DNA of 10,586 nt from Thermotogaceae bacterium (lineage in GTDB: Bacteria > Thermotogota > Thermotogae > Thermotogales > Thermotogaceae), in NCBI GenBank assembly GCA_027038385.1, contig JALVXE010000057.1:3345-13930 (forward strand), read 5' to 3'. Position 1 is the first letter of the stretch. Each line of letters opens with the position of its first letter. Shown in pieces: positions 1-6,816 of this stretch. The position numbers were made by a program, and so were the translations under genes. The notes under the pieces were generated by a model. That model did not search any database and had not been told where the DNA came from. It saw only the letters and a program-made list of their open reading frames with translations.

Positions 1-2070
1 CTTTTCTGAGACTTCGTAGAGACTTTGAAGGTATATCTCAAAGTAATAGACATCACTTTTGATGTCGAATTTCTCCGCTATGTCGGGATCCAACATGCCG
101 AGGAACCCCAGATCCTTTTCCCCTGATTTTATCCGAGCGCTTCTCGTTGGAACGAATCCCTCAAGCTCTGCCCTCTCATAATGTGTATCAACTCCAAGCC
201 TTGAAAAGATCTCGTCGACGTATCCCTTGAATGTGTAAAAAGTTACTTCTCTCTTGTCGGTGTAATCCATTTCGTTTTCAAGTCCTGTGGCTATAGCCCC
301 GAGAACTTCGCTCTCTTTAGCGTTCTCTCCATCTTTCCAGAAAACTTTGCCCATCTCGTAAAATTTCACGTTCTTGACTTGGTGTGTGTAGTTATAAGAC
401 AGAGCTTGAACTAGCGTGTGGACAAGGGAGGGTCTCATAACATCCAAATCGTCAGTTATCGGGTTTAAGGGCTTCAATATCTCCACGTTCTTGAAGTTCC
501 AATTTTCCACTACCTTTGAGGATGCAAAAGAAAACGTTACCACCTCGTCAAATCCGAGTGCCCTGACGATCTCCCCTACTCTTCTTCTGAATTTCTGATA
601 CTCGTTGAGTCCTCCAAGGCCTGACCAAACATGCGTTCTTTTCTCCTTGATCTTTTCGTAGCCGTGAATCCTTCCTATTTCCTCTATCAGATCTATCTCT
701 CTGTAAACGTCGTGTATCCTGAATGACGGAACCTCGACTTTCCATCCGTAATATGTCCTGTTCAGTTTGAACCCGAGTCTTTTCAGTATGTCTTCTATTT
801 CCCATTCCGGAACCCGTATACCAAGTATTTCTTCGACCTTGCTCGTCCTCAGATCTATCACGTCGGTTTTGAAATCCCTGAGCTTTACATCTATCATGCC
901 TTTGGAAGGTGTGCCTCCAGCTAGCCTTGTAATGAGCTCGACGACTCTTCTCATGACGAGTTCAGTATCCTTAGGGTCGACTCCCCTTTCAAACCTGTAG
1001 GATGCATCTGTGGACAATCCAAGTCCCTTTGCTGTTCTCCTTATCCTCACGGGATCGAAGTAAGCAACCTCTATCAGAACAGATGAAGTGTCGTCGTTTA
1101 TTCCGCTATTTTCCGCTCCCATAACACCTCCAACGGCTATTATCTCTTTTCCTCCATCGGTTATCAGGGTTTCCCCACCGTTCAGGGTGTACTCCTTTCC
1201 ATCTAACAGAACGACGGATTCACCTTCCCTAGCCCTCCTGACAACTACTTTCTTCGATTTGACCAGGTTCAGATCAAAAGCGTGTATCGGGTGCCCGAGC
1301 TCGAGCATCACGTAGTTCGTCGCGTCGACCACGTTGTTTATCGGTCTTATTCCGCTGGCCATCAGCCGCCTTTTAACCCATATGGGGCTTTCTTTTATCT
1401 TCACACCTTCAACCACCATCACGGAATATCTCGGGCACCCTTCAGGATCCTCTATCTCAACTGAGACGATTTCTTCCGTTTTCCTACCCAACTCTTCAAT
1501 CTTGGGTTTAGTAATATTCAGGTTCTTCTTCATCCTCGCGGCAACGTCCCTTGCGATACCCAAGTACGACAAAGCATCTCCACGGTTTGGAGTTATCTCA
1601 ACATCGAGGACGGTATCATCGAGCTTCAAAAGTTTGATAACATCCTGACCTTCCGCAACCTCAGAATCAAACTTGTAAACCTCTTCGGATTCTTGTTCAA
1701 CGCCGAGTTCTTCGAGAGAGCACATCATCCCCTCGCTCGTAACTCCCCTCATATTAACCGCATCGACGACTTTTCCGTTGGCGAGCTCGGTTCCAGGGAG
1801 AGCAACGGGCACGTAATCTCCCGCTTTCACGGTTCTGTCAGCGGTTATGATGGTCAGATGCTTATCTCCGATGTTCACCTCGCATATGTTCAACCTCTCG
1901 GCGTTTGGATGCTGATAAACTTTCTCCACCTTCCCCACAACGACTTTTCCTTTCGCATGCGGACTTATCACCTCGTCTACGTTCAAACCGACATCCGTTA
2001 AGGCGTTGATCACCTCGTCATCAGATCCGTAGTCCACGAAATCTCTGAGCCATTCGAGCGAAACCTTCAT
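1..2070 (-). CDS. pheT: Phenylalanyl-tRNA synthetase beta subunit, C-terminus beyond window
   Basis: The beta chain of the alpha2/beta2 cytoplasmic enzyme that charges tRNA(Phe). The frame is open from ATG at 2070 to the window edge (690 codons). The family is usually near 790 residues, so roughly the last 100, which include the anticodon-binding FDX-ACB domain, are missing. Visible in order: the N-terminus MKVSLEWLRDFV; an EMAP-like tRNA-binding domain at about 40-150; VEITPNRGD (157-165); GHPIHAFDL (259-267) and GLSTDASYRFERGVDP (351-366) of the B3/4 editing region; a B5 domain at about 400-470 ending in DLIEEIGRIHGY (460-471); then the synthetase-like core with GFLGMLDP near 655-662. The start is backed by GGGAGGG 7 bases upstream. 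No pheS lies directly upstream; the neighbour there is a deacetylase gene 156 bases away. A weak -10-like TAAAAT (2107-2112, minus) lacks a good -35. The identity is secure. Confidence 0.97.
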   Translation of the reverse strand, partial: MKVSLEWLRDFVDYGSDDEVINALTDVGLNVDEVISPHAKGKVVVGKVEKVYQHPNAERLNICEVNIGDKHLTIITADRTVKAGDYVPVALPGTELANGKVVDAVNMRGVTSEGMMCSLEELGVEQESEEVYKFDSEVAEGQDVIKLLKLDDTVLDVEITPNRGDALSYLGIARDVAARMKKNLNITKPKIEELGRKTEEIVSVEIEDPEGCPRYSVMVVEGVKIKESPIWVKRRLMASGIRPINNVVDATNYVMLELGHPIHAFDLNLVKSKKVVVRRAREGESVVLLDGKEYTLNGGETLITDGGKEIIAVGGVMGAENSGINDDTSSVLIEVAYFDPVRIRRTAKGLGLSTDASYRFERGVDPKDTELVMRRVVELITRLAGGTPSKGMIDVKLRDFKTDVIDLRTSKVEEILGIRVPEWEIEDILKRLGFKLNRTYYGWKVEVPSFRIHDVYREIDLIEEIGRIHGYEKIKEKRTHVWSGLGGLNEYQKFRRRVGEIVRALGFDEVVTFSFASSKVVENWNFKNVEILKPLNPITDDLDVMRPSLVHTLVQALSYNYTHQVKNVKFYEMGKVFWKDGENAKESEVLGAIATGLENEMDYTDKREVTFYTFKGYVDEIFSRLGVDTHYERAELEGFVPTRSARIKSGEKDLGFLGMLDPDIAEKFDIKSDVYYFEIYLQSLYEVSEK

Positions 2071-2226
2071 CGCTTTTCCCTCCCGAGGATTTTTCCTTGA
2101 CGATCTATTTTACTTCAAACGTTCGAAAAAGATATAAGCTCCTTTTCGGAACTTGAAGGCCATTTCCTAAGATCCATCCTCACATGCCGGATTACCAGGT
2201 ATCCCCATCCGATCCTGACGTAAAAC
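2071..2226. other. Spacer between the deacetylase gene and pheT
   Basis: A 156-base non-coding stretch holding the terminator-like hairpin listed at 2126-2154 and the pheT ribosome binding site (minus strand GGGAGGG, about 2078-2084). A possible -10 (TAAAAT, 2107-2112 minus) would start a pheT message with a leader of about 30 bases, but I find no convincing -35 at 16-18 bases. I see no T-box specifier structure or aromatic-amino-acid leader peptide, and the space is too short for a typical T-box. Confidence 0.5.
2126..2154 (-). terminator. Weak intrinsic-terminator-like hairpin after the deacetylase gene
   Basis: On the minus strand, AAGTTCC (2148-2154) can pair with GGAGCTT (2136-2142), seven pairs with one G-U, around a GAAAA loop. 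Five bases later comes a run of five T (2126-2130). It sits about 70 bases past the deacetylase stop and before pheT, where a terminator is expected. The stem is short, only about half G-C, and the T run is displaced, so termination would be partial at best. Confidence 0.35.
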
Positions 2227-2985
2227 TCAGATAAATTCACCTTCTGCGAAAGCGTGTAGTGCTATGATCGGCATTATCCTAATGGCTTCCGCGTATTCAC
2301 ATCCGACCTTTTTTCCATGAAATTTTTCCTTTTCACTTAGGTACCATAGAAGAACGTCCATCCCATCTCCCATCTGGCTCTCGTGCTTCTTTATGGCTTC
2401 TATCTTTTTGTTTCTAAACTTGTCGATGCAGACGAAAGTGTTCGGCTTTGAAGTGAAGAAGTATCCTATCGCCATGACGGATTTTTCAACCTCTTTTGGC
2501 TTTGGAGATTCGAAGTGCGGAAACTGGTAAAGAAGGGCTGCTTCAGATGCGGCACGCCCGACTTTTATGTGATCTGGATGGAATTCGTATCTGAGTGTTG
2601 GATCGGTGGTCAGGATTAGCTGTGGTTTGTACTCCCTTATCAAATTGACCAGGTAGCTCCTGACTTTTTTGTAGTCGTAATCTCCTCCATCCTCAAAATC
2701 CAACCACACTATTTCTTCAACTCCAAGAACTTTTGCGGCTTCTTCCTGTTCTTTTCTCCTTTGAAGAGCCAGGGATTCTCTTGGCACGTTCGGATCCCTC
2801 GTCCCAAGTGATCCGTCAGTTGCCATCACGTAGATGACCTCAGCTCCGAAGCTTGAGAGCTTCGCAACGGTTCCGCCTATCCCTATTTCCGCATCGTCAG
2901 GATGAGGGGAGACCACCATCACCCTCCTAAAATCTTCGATCTTTGGAATGTTGAGCTTCTCAAATATCTTCTCTAGGAACTCCAT
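2227..2985 (-). CDS. PIG-L/LmbE-family zinc-dependent N-deacetylase
   Basis: A 252-residue protein of the family that removes acetyl groups from amino sugars and related compounds (BshB, MshB, PIG-L, archaeal diacetylchitobiose deacetylase). The metal and catalytic motif SPHPDDAEIGIGGT has H28, D30 and D31; the second histidine motif FHPDHIK gives H136 and H139; KHESQM (H201) matches the third conserved block. There is no signal peptide or membrane segment, so it should be cytoplasmic. The stretch TDGSLGTRDP (56-65) and what follows resemble archaeal chitobiose/GlcNAc deacetylases as much as bacillithiol BshB, and I cannot choose the substrate. No bshA or bshC is in the window. The gene starts 13 bases after the aminotransferase stop, with GAAGGTGAG just ahead of the ATG, so the two are surely co-transcribed. 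The family call is strong; the substrate is unknown. Confidence 0.9.
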   Translation of the reverse strand: MEFLEKIFEKLNIPKIEDFRRVMVVSPHPDDAEIGIGGTVAKLSSFGAEVIYVMATDGSLGTRDPNVPRESLALQRRKEQEEAAKVLGVEEIVWLDFEDGGDYDYKKVRSYLVNLIREYKPQLILTTDPTLRYEFHPDHIKVGRAASEAALLYQFPHFESPKPKEVEKSVMAIGYFFTSKPNTFVCIDKFRNKKIEAIKKHESQMGDGMDVLLWYLSEKEKFHGKKVGCEYAEAIRIMPIIALHAFAEGEFI

Positions 2986-2998
2986 ATTCTCACCTTCA

Positions 2999-4198
2999 TC
3001 AATAGGATTTGAACACTTTTTCTATTCTCTCCATCGCCCAGTCTACTTCTTCCTTCTTTATAACGAGAGGAGGTGCAAACCTCATCACGTAATCATGGGC
3101 GTAGTACGAGAGGACACCATAGTCCTTCAGCTTTTCACACAGCTCTCTTGCATGTACTTTAACCTGGACTCCTATCATCAAACCTTTCCCGCGAACCTCC
3201 TCTATTATCGGTGAATCGATCTTTTTGAGCTCTTCCATAAAGTACTCTCCCATAACCCTCGCATTTTCTGGTAGGTCCTCGTCTAATATCACGTCTAGTG
3301 CGGCCATCGCCACGGCAGCTCCAAGCGGGTTCCCTCCAAAAGTTGAGCCGTGATCCCCGGGAGTTATGACTTCCATTATGTCGTCACTCGTCAAAACCGC
3401 GGATACCGGGTAAACTCCTCCTCCAAGCGCTTTTCCGAGTATCAAAATGTCTGGCCTTGCATCTTCCCATTCGTAAGCGAATAGTTTTCCCGTCCTTCCA
3501 AGACCCGTCTGAATTTCATCCAGCATGAGAAGTATTCCGTTCTCTTTGGTTATCCTTCTGACTTCTCTCAGATAACCGTCTGGGGGAACTATTATTCCAC
3601 CCTCTCCCTGTATCGGCTCCATGAGAACGCCTATGGTCCTGTCGTTTATAGCTTCTTCTATTTCAGATGCATCGCCGTATTTCACCACTCTGAACCCAGG
3701 TGTATAGGGTCCAAAGCCGTCCCTGTACTGCTCAGTGGTTGAGAAGGTTATCACGGTTATCGTTCTTCCGTGGAAATTGTTTTCCATGACTATGATTTCA
3801 CCTTCGTTCTTCGGTATACCTTTCTTGTAATAACCCCACTTTCTTGCCATCTTAAGAGCGGTTTCGACGGCTTCAACACCAGAGTTCATGGGCAATGTCT
3901 TGTCGTATCCCGTGATCTCGTTCATTTTCTTAAAAAACTTTCCCAAAACATCGTTGTAAAAGGCCCTCGACGTGAGTGTAAGCCTTTGAGCCTGCTCGAA
4001 CAGGGCTTTCATTATCCTCGGATGCCTGTGCCCCTGGTTGAGTGCCGAGTAGGAGGATAACATGTCTATGTATTTCCTTCCCTCGACATCCCAAACCCAA
4101 ACTCCTTCGCCCCTCTCGATCACCACAGGTATCGGTTTGTAGTTGTGAGCACCGTACTTTTCGGTCATATCCATGTGAGCCTTGCTCAAGAAATCCAA
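2999..4198 (-). CDS. rocD: Ornithine delta-aminotransferase (class III, PLP-dependent)
   Basis: A 399-residue enzyme expected to transfer the delta-amino group of ornithine to 2-oxoglutarate, giving glutamate-5-semialdehyde/pyrroline-5-carboxylate and glutamate. The PLP lysine is K256 in LILGKALGGG; D227 in LMLDEIQTG should hold the pyridine nitrogen; NSGVEA (105-110) and GSTFGGNPLG (284-293) form the cofactor phosphate site. It carries hallmarks of ornithine aminotransferase rather than of acetylornithine or GABA transaminases: YGAHNY (15-20), SSYSALNQGH (48-57), NNFHGRT with R145, and MRFAPPLVIK (372-381), close to eukaryotic OAT. Length is normal. The start is TTG at 4198: a strong Shine-Dalgarno AAAAGGAGGGG lies 8 bases upstream and no ATG is available before residue 9. 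It is first in a two-gene unit with the deacetylase, and is divergent from clpC behind its own promoter (4235-4262). A related omega-amino acid could be the true substrate. Confidence 0.92.
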   Translation of the reverse strand: MDFLSKAHMDMTEKYGAHNYKPIPVVIERGEGVWVWDVEGRKYIDMLSSYSALNQGHRHPRIMKALFEQAQRLTLTSRAFYNDVLGKFFKKMNEITGYDKTLPMNSGVEAVETALKMARKWGYYKKGIPKNEGEIIVMENNFHGRTITVITFSTTEQYRDGFGPYTPGFRVVKYGDASEIEEAINDRTIGVLMEPIQGEGGIIVPPDGYLREVRRITKENGILLMLDEIQTGLGRTGKLFAYEWEDARPDILILGKALGGGVYPVSAVLTSDDIMEVITPGDHGSTFGGNPLGAAVAMAALDVILDEDLPENARVMGEYFMEELKKIDSPIIEEVRGKGLMIGVQVKVHARELCEKLKDYGVLSYYAHDYVMRFAPPLVIKKEEVDWAMERIEKVFKSY

Positions 4199-4206
4199 GA
4201 TGATCC

Positions 4207-4212
4207 CCTCCT
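4207..4212 (-). promoter_or_regulatory. Ribosome binding site that fixes the TTG start of rocD
   Basis: On the minus strand the sequence reads AGGAGG within AAAAGGAGGGG, 8 bases before TTG at 4196-4198. No ATG or GTG lies between, and the next ATG is eight codons inside the gene, too far from this site. It is an almost perfect anti-SD match, which may offset the weak start codon. Confidence 0.75.
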
Positions 4213-4230
4213 TTTCTGTGTCGCTCCAAG

Positions 4231-4248
4231 ACGAATATTAGCATTCGT
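4231..4248. promoter_or_regulatory. Palindrome over the rocD -10, candidate operator
   Basis: ACGAAT (4231-4236) and ATTCGT (4243-4248) are exact inverted repeats separated by six bases, 18 bases in all. The site covers the proposed rocD -10 (4235-4240), the position expected for a repressor. The GAAT...ATTC arms recall the ARG box bound by ArgR, which would suit an ornithine gene, but the classic box has four A/T bases between the arms, not six. The regulator is unknown. Confidence 0.45.
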
Positions 4249-4262
4249 GTGGAGAGAAACAA
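4235..4262 (-). promoter_or_regulatory. Sigma-70-type promoter for rocD and the deacetylase
   Basis: On the minus strand, TTGTTT (-35, 4257-4262) and TAATAT (-10, 4235-4240) are separated by 16 bases. The predicted start is near 4228, giving a leader of about 30 bases that includes the strong Shine-Dalgarno. This is the best match to a housekeeping promoter in the window. Palindromes overlap both boxes. Confidence 0.55.
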
Positions 4263-4272
4263 AAGTCTTTTG
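4260..4272. promoter_or_regulatory. CAAAAG-T-CTTTTG palindrome in the divergent region
   Basis: A perfect 13-base palindrome with a single central base. It overlaps the last three bases of the rocD -35 and touches TTGACC (4270-4275), a possible but poorly spaced clpC -35. On the minus strand it continues into GGTCAAA, one heptad of the CtsR operator, but the second heptad is absent. It could be a shared operator for both directions or a chance A/T palindrome. Confidence 0.35.
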
Positions 4273-4326
4273 ACCCTTTCCATGCATCTGGAGTCTAAAT
4301 CACATCGGGAAAATCTCCACGATTTC

Positions 4327-4335
4327 TGGTAGAAT
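4327..4335 (+). promoter_or_regulatory. Extended -10 promoter element for clpC
   Basis: TGGTAGAAT fits the extended -10 pattern TGnTAnnnT. It predicts a start near 4342 and a leader of about 24 bases, enough for the clpC ribosome binding site GGAGGTG (4352-4358). No good -35 lies 16-18 bases upstream, as is tolerated for extended -10 promoters. A second, weaker candidate is TTGACC (4270-4275) with TCTAAA (4294-4299), with an 18-base spacer. GAAAAT (4309-4314) and ATTTTC (4334-4339) form an inverted repeat around this element. Confidence 0.45.
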
Positions 4336-4365
4336 TTTCATGGCAGTACCCGGAGGTGGTGCACT

Positions 4366-6816
4366 ATGTTTGACAAGTTCTCGGAAAAAGCAGCTCAGGT
4401 TTTTGTTACCGCCCAGGAGGAGGCAAAAGAACTCGGTCACTCTTACGTGGGAACCGAGCACATACTCCTTGGACTCTTGAAGGTTGGAAATAACCCAGCG
4501 AGCGATGTACTCGCCGCTATGGGTATGACATACAGCAGAGCGAAGAGTGAGATCATATCTATGGTTGGAATGGGAATGAGGGGGTTCATAACATCTCCTC
4601 AAATGACCCCAAGGGCTAAGAGGGTGACAGAACTCGCCTACGAAGAGGCAAAGCTTCTCGGGAGTGAGCGCATAAGACCGGAACACTTGCTCCTTGGAAT
4701 AATAAGAGAGGGCGAGGGGATAGCCATACACGTCCTCAGGAAGTTCGGAATAGACCTTCAGGTTCTTAGGAAAGAGATCCTCGATGCTGTGTCGGACGCG
4801 AACGTGATACCTGGAAAGAAAGCTCCATTTCAGTCGAATTCTGTTAAGCAGCTTGAGGGTTTCGGGGTGGATCTGACCGAACTCGCCGCGAGAGGGCTCC
4901 TTGATCCCGTTATAGGAAGGGATGAGGAGATAGAGAGGATAATGCAGATACTCGTCAGGCGAAAGAAGAACAATCCGGTCCTGATAGGAGAACCCGGAGT
5001 GGGGAAGACAGCGATAGTCGAAGGATTGGCTCAAAGGATTGTGGCTGGAGAGGTTCCAGAACCGCTGAGAAATCGAGTGATATTCTCACTCGATGTGGCA
5101 TCACTCGTAGCTGGGACGAAGTACAGAGGAGAATTTGAAAAGAGGATGAAGAAGCTCCTGCAGGTCGTCACCAAGGACAAAAGCATAATACTCTTCATTG
5201 ACGAGCTCCACACGATAGTTGGTGCGGGATCCGCTGAAGGTGCGGTGGATGCGGCTAACATACTCAAGCCATCCCTTGCGAGGGGAGAGATAAGATGTAT
5301 AGGTGCAACAACACCCGATGAGTACAGAAAGTACATAGAGAAAGACGCTGCTCTCGAGAGGAGATTCCAGAAGATCTACGTCAGGGAACCATCGGAAGAC
5401 GAGGCCATAGAGATACTCTACGGTCTGAGAAACAGATACGAAAAGCATCACAAAGTTCGCTACCTCGACGAGGCTCTGAAAGCTGCGGTGAACCTTTCAA
5501 AAAGGTACATAACCGATCACTTCTTGCCAGATAAGGCCATAGATTTGATAGATGAGGCTGGGGCAAAAGCTAGGTTGAAGATATTCACCGTTCCGTCTGA
5601 TATAAAACTTCTGAAAATGCAACTTGACGATGTGAGAAAGGAGAAAGAAGAAGCTGTTAGGATGCAGGATTACGAGAGAGCTGCAAAGCTCAAGGAGGAA
5701 GAGCGAAGCCTTGAGAGAGAGTACAGAAAGAGGTACAACGAGTGGAAGAAAGAGGTGGATGATGTCATCGTCACCGTGACGGAGGAGGACATAGCCGAGA
5801 TAGTTTCAAGCTGGACAGGTATACCGCTCAAGAAATTGGAGGAGACCGAGTCTGAAAAATTGCTCAACCTTGAAGAAGCCCTCCACAAAAGAATCGTCGG
5901 GCAGGACGATGCGATAAAGGCCGTCTCAAGAGCCATAAGGAGGGCGAGGTCCGGGTTGAAGGATCCAAGGAGACCTATCGGTACGTTCTTGTTCTTAGGG
6001 CCGACCGGAGTCGGAAAGACGGAGCTTGCGAAAGCCATAGCTGAGCACTTGTTTGGTGATGAAAACGCCTTGATAAGATTCGACATGAGCGAGTACATGG
6101 AGAAGTTCGCCATGTCAAGGCTCATAGGGGCTCCTCCTGGGTATGTCGGTTACGAAGAAGGAGGATCACTGACGGAAAAGATAAGGAGAAGGCCGTTCTC
6201 AGTGATTCTATTCGATGAGATAGAGAAAGCGCACCCCGATATATTCAACTTGCTTCTTCAGATAATGGATGAAGGAAGGCTCACGGATAGCCAAGGTAGG
6301 GAGGTTGACTTCAGGAACACCATAGTGATAATGACGAGCAACCTTGGAGGAGAATTCATAAACAGGAGCAAAAGATCCCTCGGATTCGCGGCTCACGAAG
6401 ATGAGAAAGCTCAGTATGAGGAGATTAAGAACCTTGTTATGAGCGAAGTTAAGAAGACCTTCAGACCTGAATTTTTGAACAGGCTCGATGAGATCGTAGT
6501 CTTCCATCCGCTCGGAAGAGACCACGTCTTGAAGATAATAGACATATTGCTTCAGGATCTCAGAAAGAGGCTCGCGGAGAAGAACATGGAGCTCAAGCTT
6601 ACGAAAGAGGCGAAGGAGCTCCTTTTGGAGCATGGATACGATCCGGTATACGGAGCTCGTCCGATGAGGAGAACGATACAGAGGTACATAGAAGATCCTC
6701 TTTCGGAAGACTTGCTCAAGGGAAGGTTCAAAGAAGGAGATGTGATAGTGGTAAGAAGAAGCGGAGACAATCTCAAGTTTTCTAAAGATAGAAAAAAGGT
6801 GGGGGCGAAGAGTTGA
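4366..6816 (+). CDS. clpC: ClpC, AAA+ unfoldase of the ClpCP protease
   Basis: An 816-residue Hsp100 ATPase that unfolds proteins and feeds them to the ClpP peptidase in the cytoplasm. Domains in order: two Clp-N repeats (about 3-145, each opening with A.EEA..LG); AAA+ D1 with Walker A GEPGVGKT (208-215), Walker B ILFIDE (275-280) and arginine fingers in LERRF (330-334); a coiled middle segment with a UVR motif (about 413-450), which marks ClpC rather than ClpA or ClpB; AAA+ D2 with GPTGVGKT (545-552) and VILFDE (613-618); a ClpP-docking LGF loop (672-674); and a ClpB-type C-terminal domain (about 710-795). Length is normal. The start has GGAGGTG 7 bases upstream. It is first gene of the clpC-radA-disA-rtcB unit. 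No ctsR, mcsA or mcsB precedes it, unlike Bacillus, so control and adaptor use must differ. An in-phase slippery A AAA AAG lies seven codons before the stop. Confidence 0.97.
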   Translation: MFDKFSEKAAQVFVTAQEEAKELGHSYVGTEHILLGLLKVGNNPASDVLAAMGMTYSRAKSEIISMVGMGMRGFITSPQMTPRAKRVTELAYEEAKLLGSERIRPEHLLLGIIREGEGIAIHVLRKFGIDLQVLRKEILDAVSDANVIPGKKAPFQSNSVKQLEGFGVDLTELAARGLLDPVIGRDEEIERIMQILVRRKKNNPVLIGEPGVGKTAIVEGLAQRIVAGEVPEPLRNRVIFSLDVASLVAGTKYRGEFEKRMKKLLQVVTKDKSIILFIDELHTIVGAGSAEGAVDAANILKPSLARGEIRCIGATTPDEYRKYIEKDAALERRFQKIYVREPSEDEAIEILYGLRNRYEKHHKVRYLDEALKAAVNLSKRYITDHFLPDKAIDLIDEAGAKARLKIFTVPSDIKLLKMQLDDVRKEKEEAVRMQDYERAAKLKEEERSLEREYRKRYNEWKKEVDDVIVTVTEEDIAEIVSSWTGIPLKKLEETESEKLLNLEEALHKRIVGQDDAIKAVSRAIRRARSGLKDPRRPIGTFLFLGPTGVGKTELAKAIAEHLFGDENALIRFDMSEYMEKFAMSRLIGAPPGYVGYEEGGSLTEKIRRRPFSVILFDEIEKAHPDIFNLLLQIMDEGRLTDSQGREVDFRNTIVIMTSNLGGEFINRSKRSLGFAAHEDEKAQYEEIKNLVMSEVKKTFRPEFLNRLDEIVVFHPLGRDHVLKIIDILLQDLRKRLAEKNMELKLTKEAKELLLEHGYDPVYGARPMRRTIQRYIEDPLSEDLLKGRFKEGDVIVVRRSGDNLKFSKDRKKVGAKS
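6792..6798 (+). other. Slippery heptamer A AAA AAG at the end of clpC
   Basis: The codons are AGA AAA AAG, so the heptamer has the X XXY YYZ phase of the dnaX-type -1 frameshift site. A -1 slip would continue as GGT GGG GGC GAA GAG and then run through the radA start codon (6813) in the radA frame without a stop, giving a ClpC-RadA fusion. No strong upstream Shine-Dalgarno or close downstream hairpin is seen. The same purine stretch is part of the radA ribosome binding region, a simpler explanation. Confidence 0.3.

Noticed and set aside
2115..2240. A 41-codon minus-strand frame with a GTG start overlapping the deacetylase stop (VNLSEFYVRIGWGYLVIRHV, then 21 more residues).
   Set aside because: No recognisable motif, no clear ribosome binding site, and it runs through the terminator-like hairpin at 2126-2154. 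More likely chance, though a conservation check could revive it.
4238..4246. TTAGCATTC, matching 8 of 9 bases of a CIRCE half-site (HrcA operator).
   Set aside because: The second half-site at the required 9-base spacing matches only 4 of 9 bases, and the stretch is already explained by the ACGAAT palindrome.
4265..4277. CtsR-like heptad GGTCAAA on the minus strand upstream of clpC.
   Set aside because: CtsR needs two direct heptads three bases apart; the second is absent, and no ctsR is seen.
4300..5034. Long minus-strand open frame opposite the start of clpC (244 codons).
   Set aside because: The sequence has no family features, lies entirely antisense to the well-supported ClpC frame and its leader, and looks like a shadow of its codon pattern. 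The same applies to the minus-strand frames at 6208-6945 and 9565-10350.
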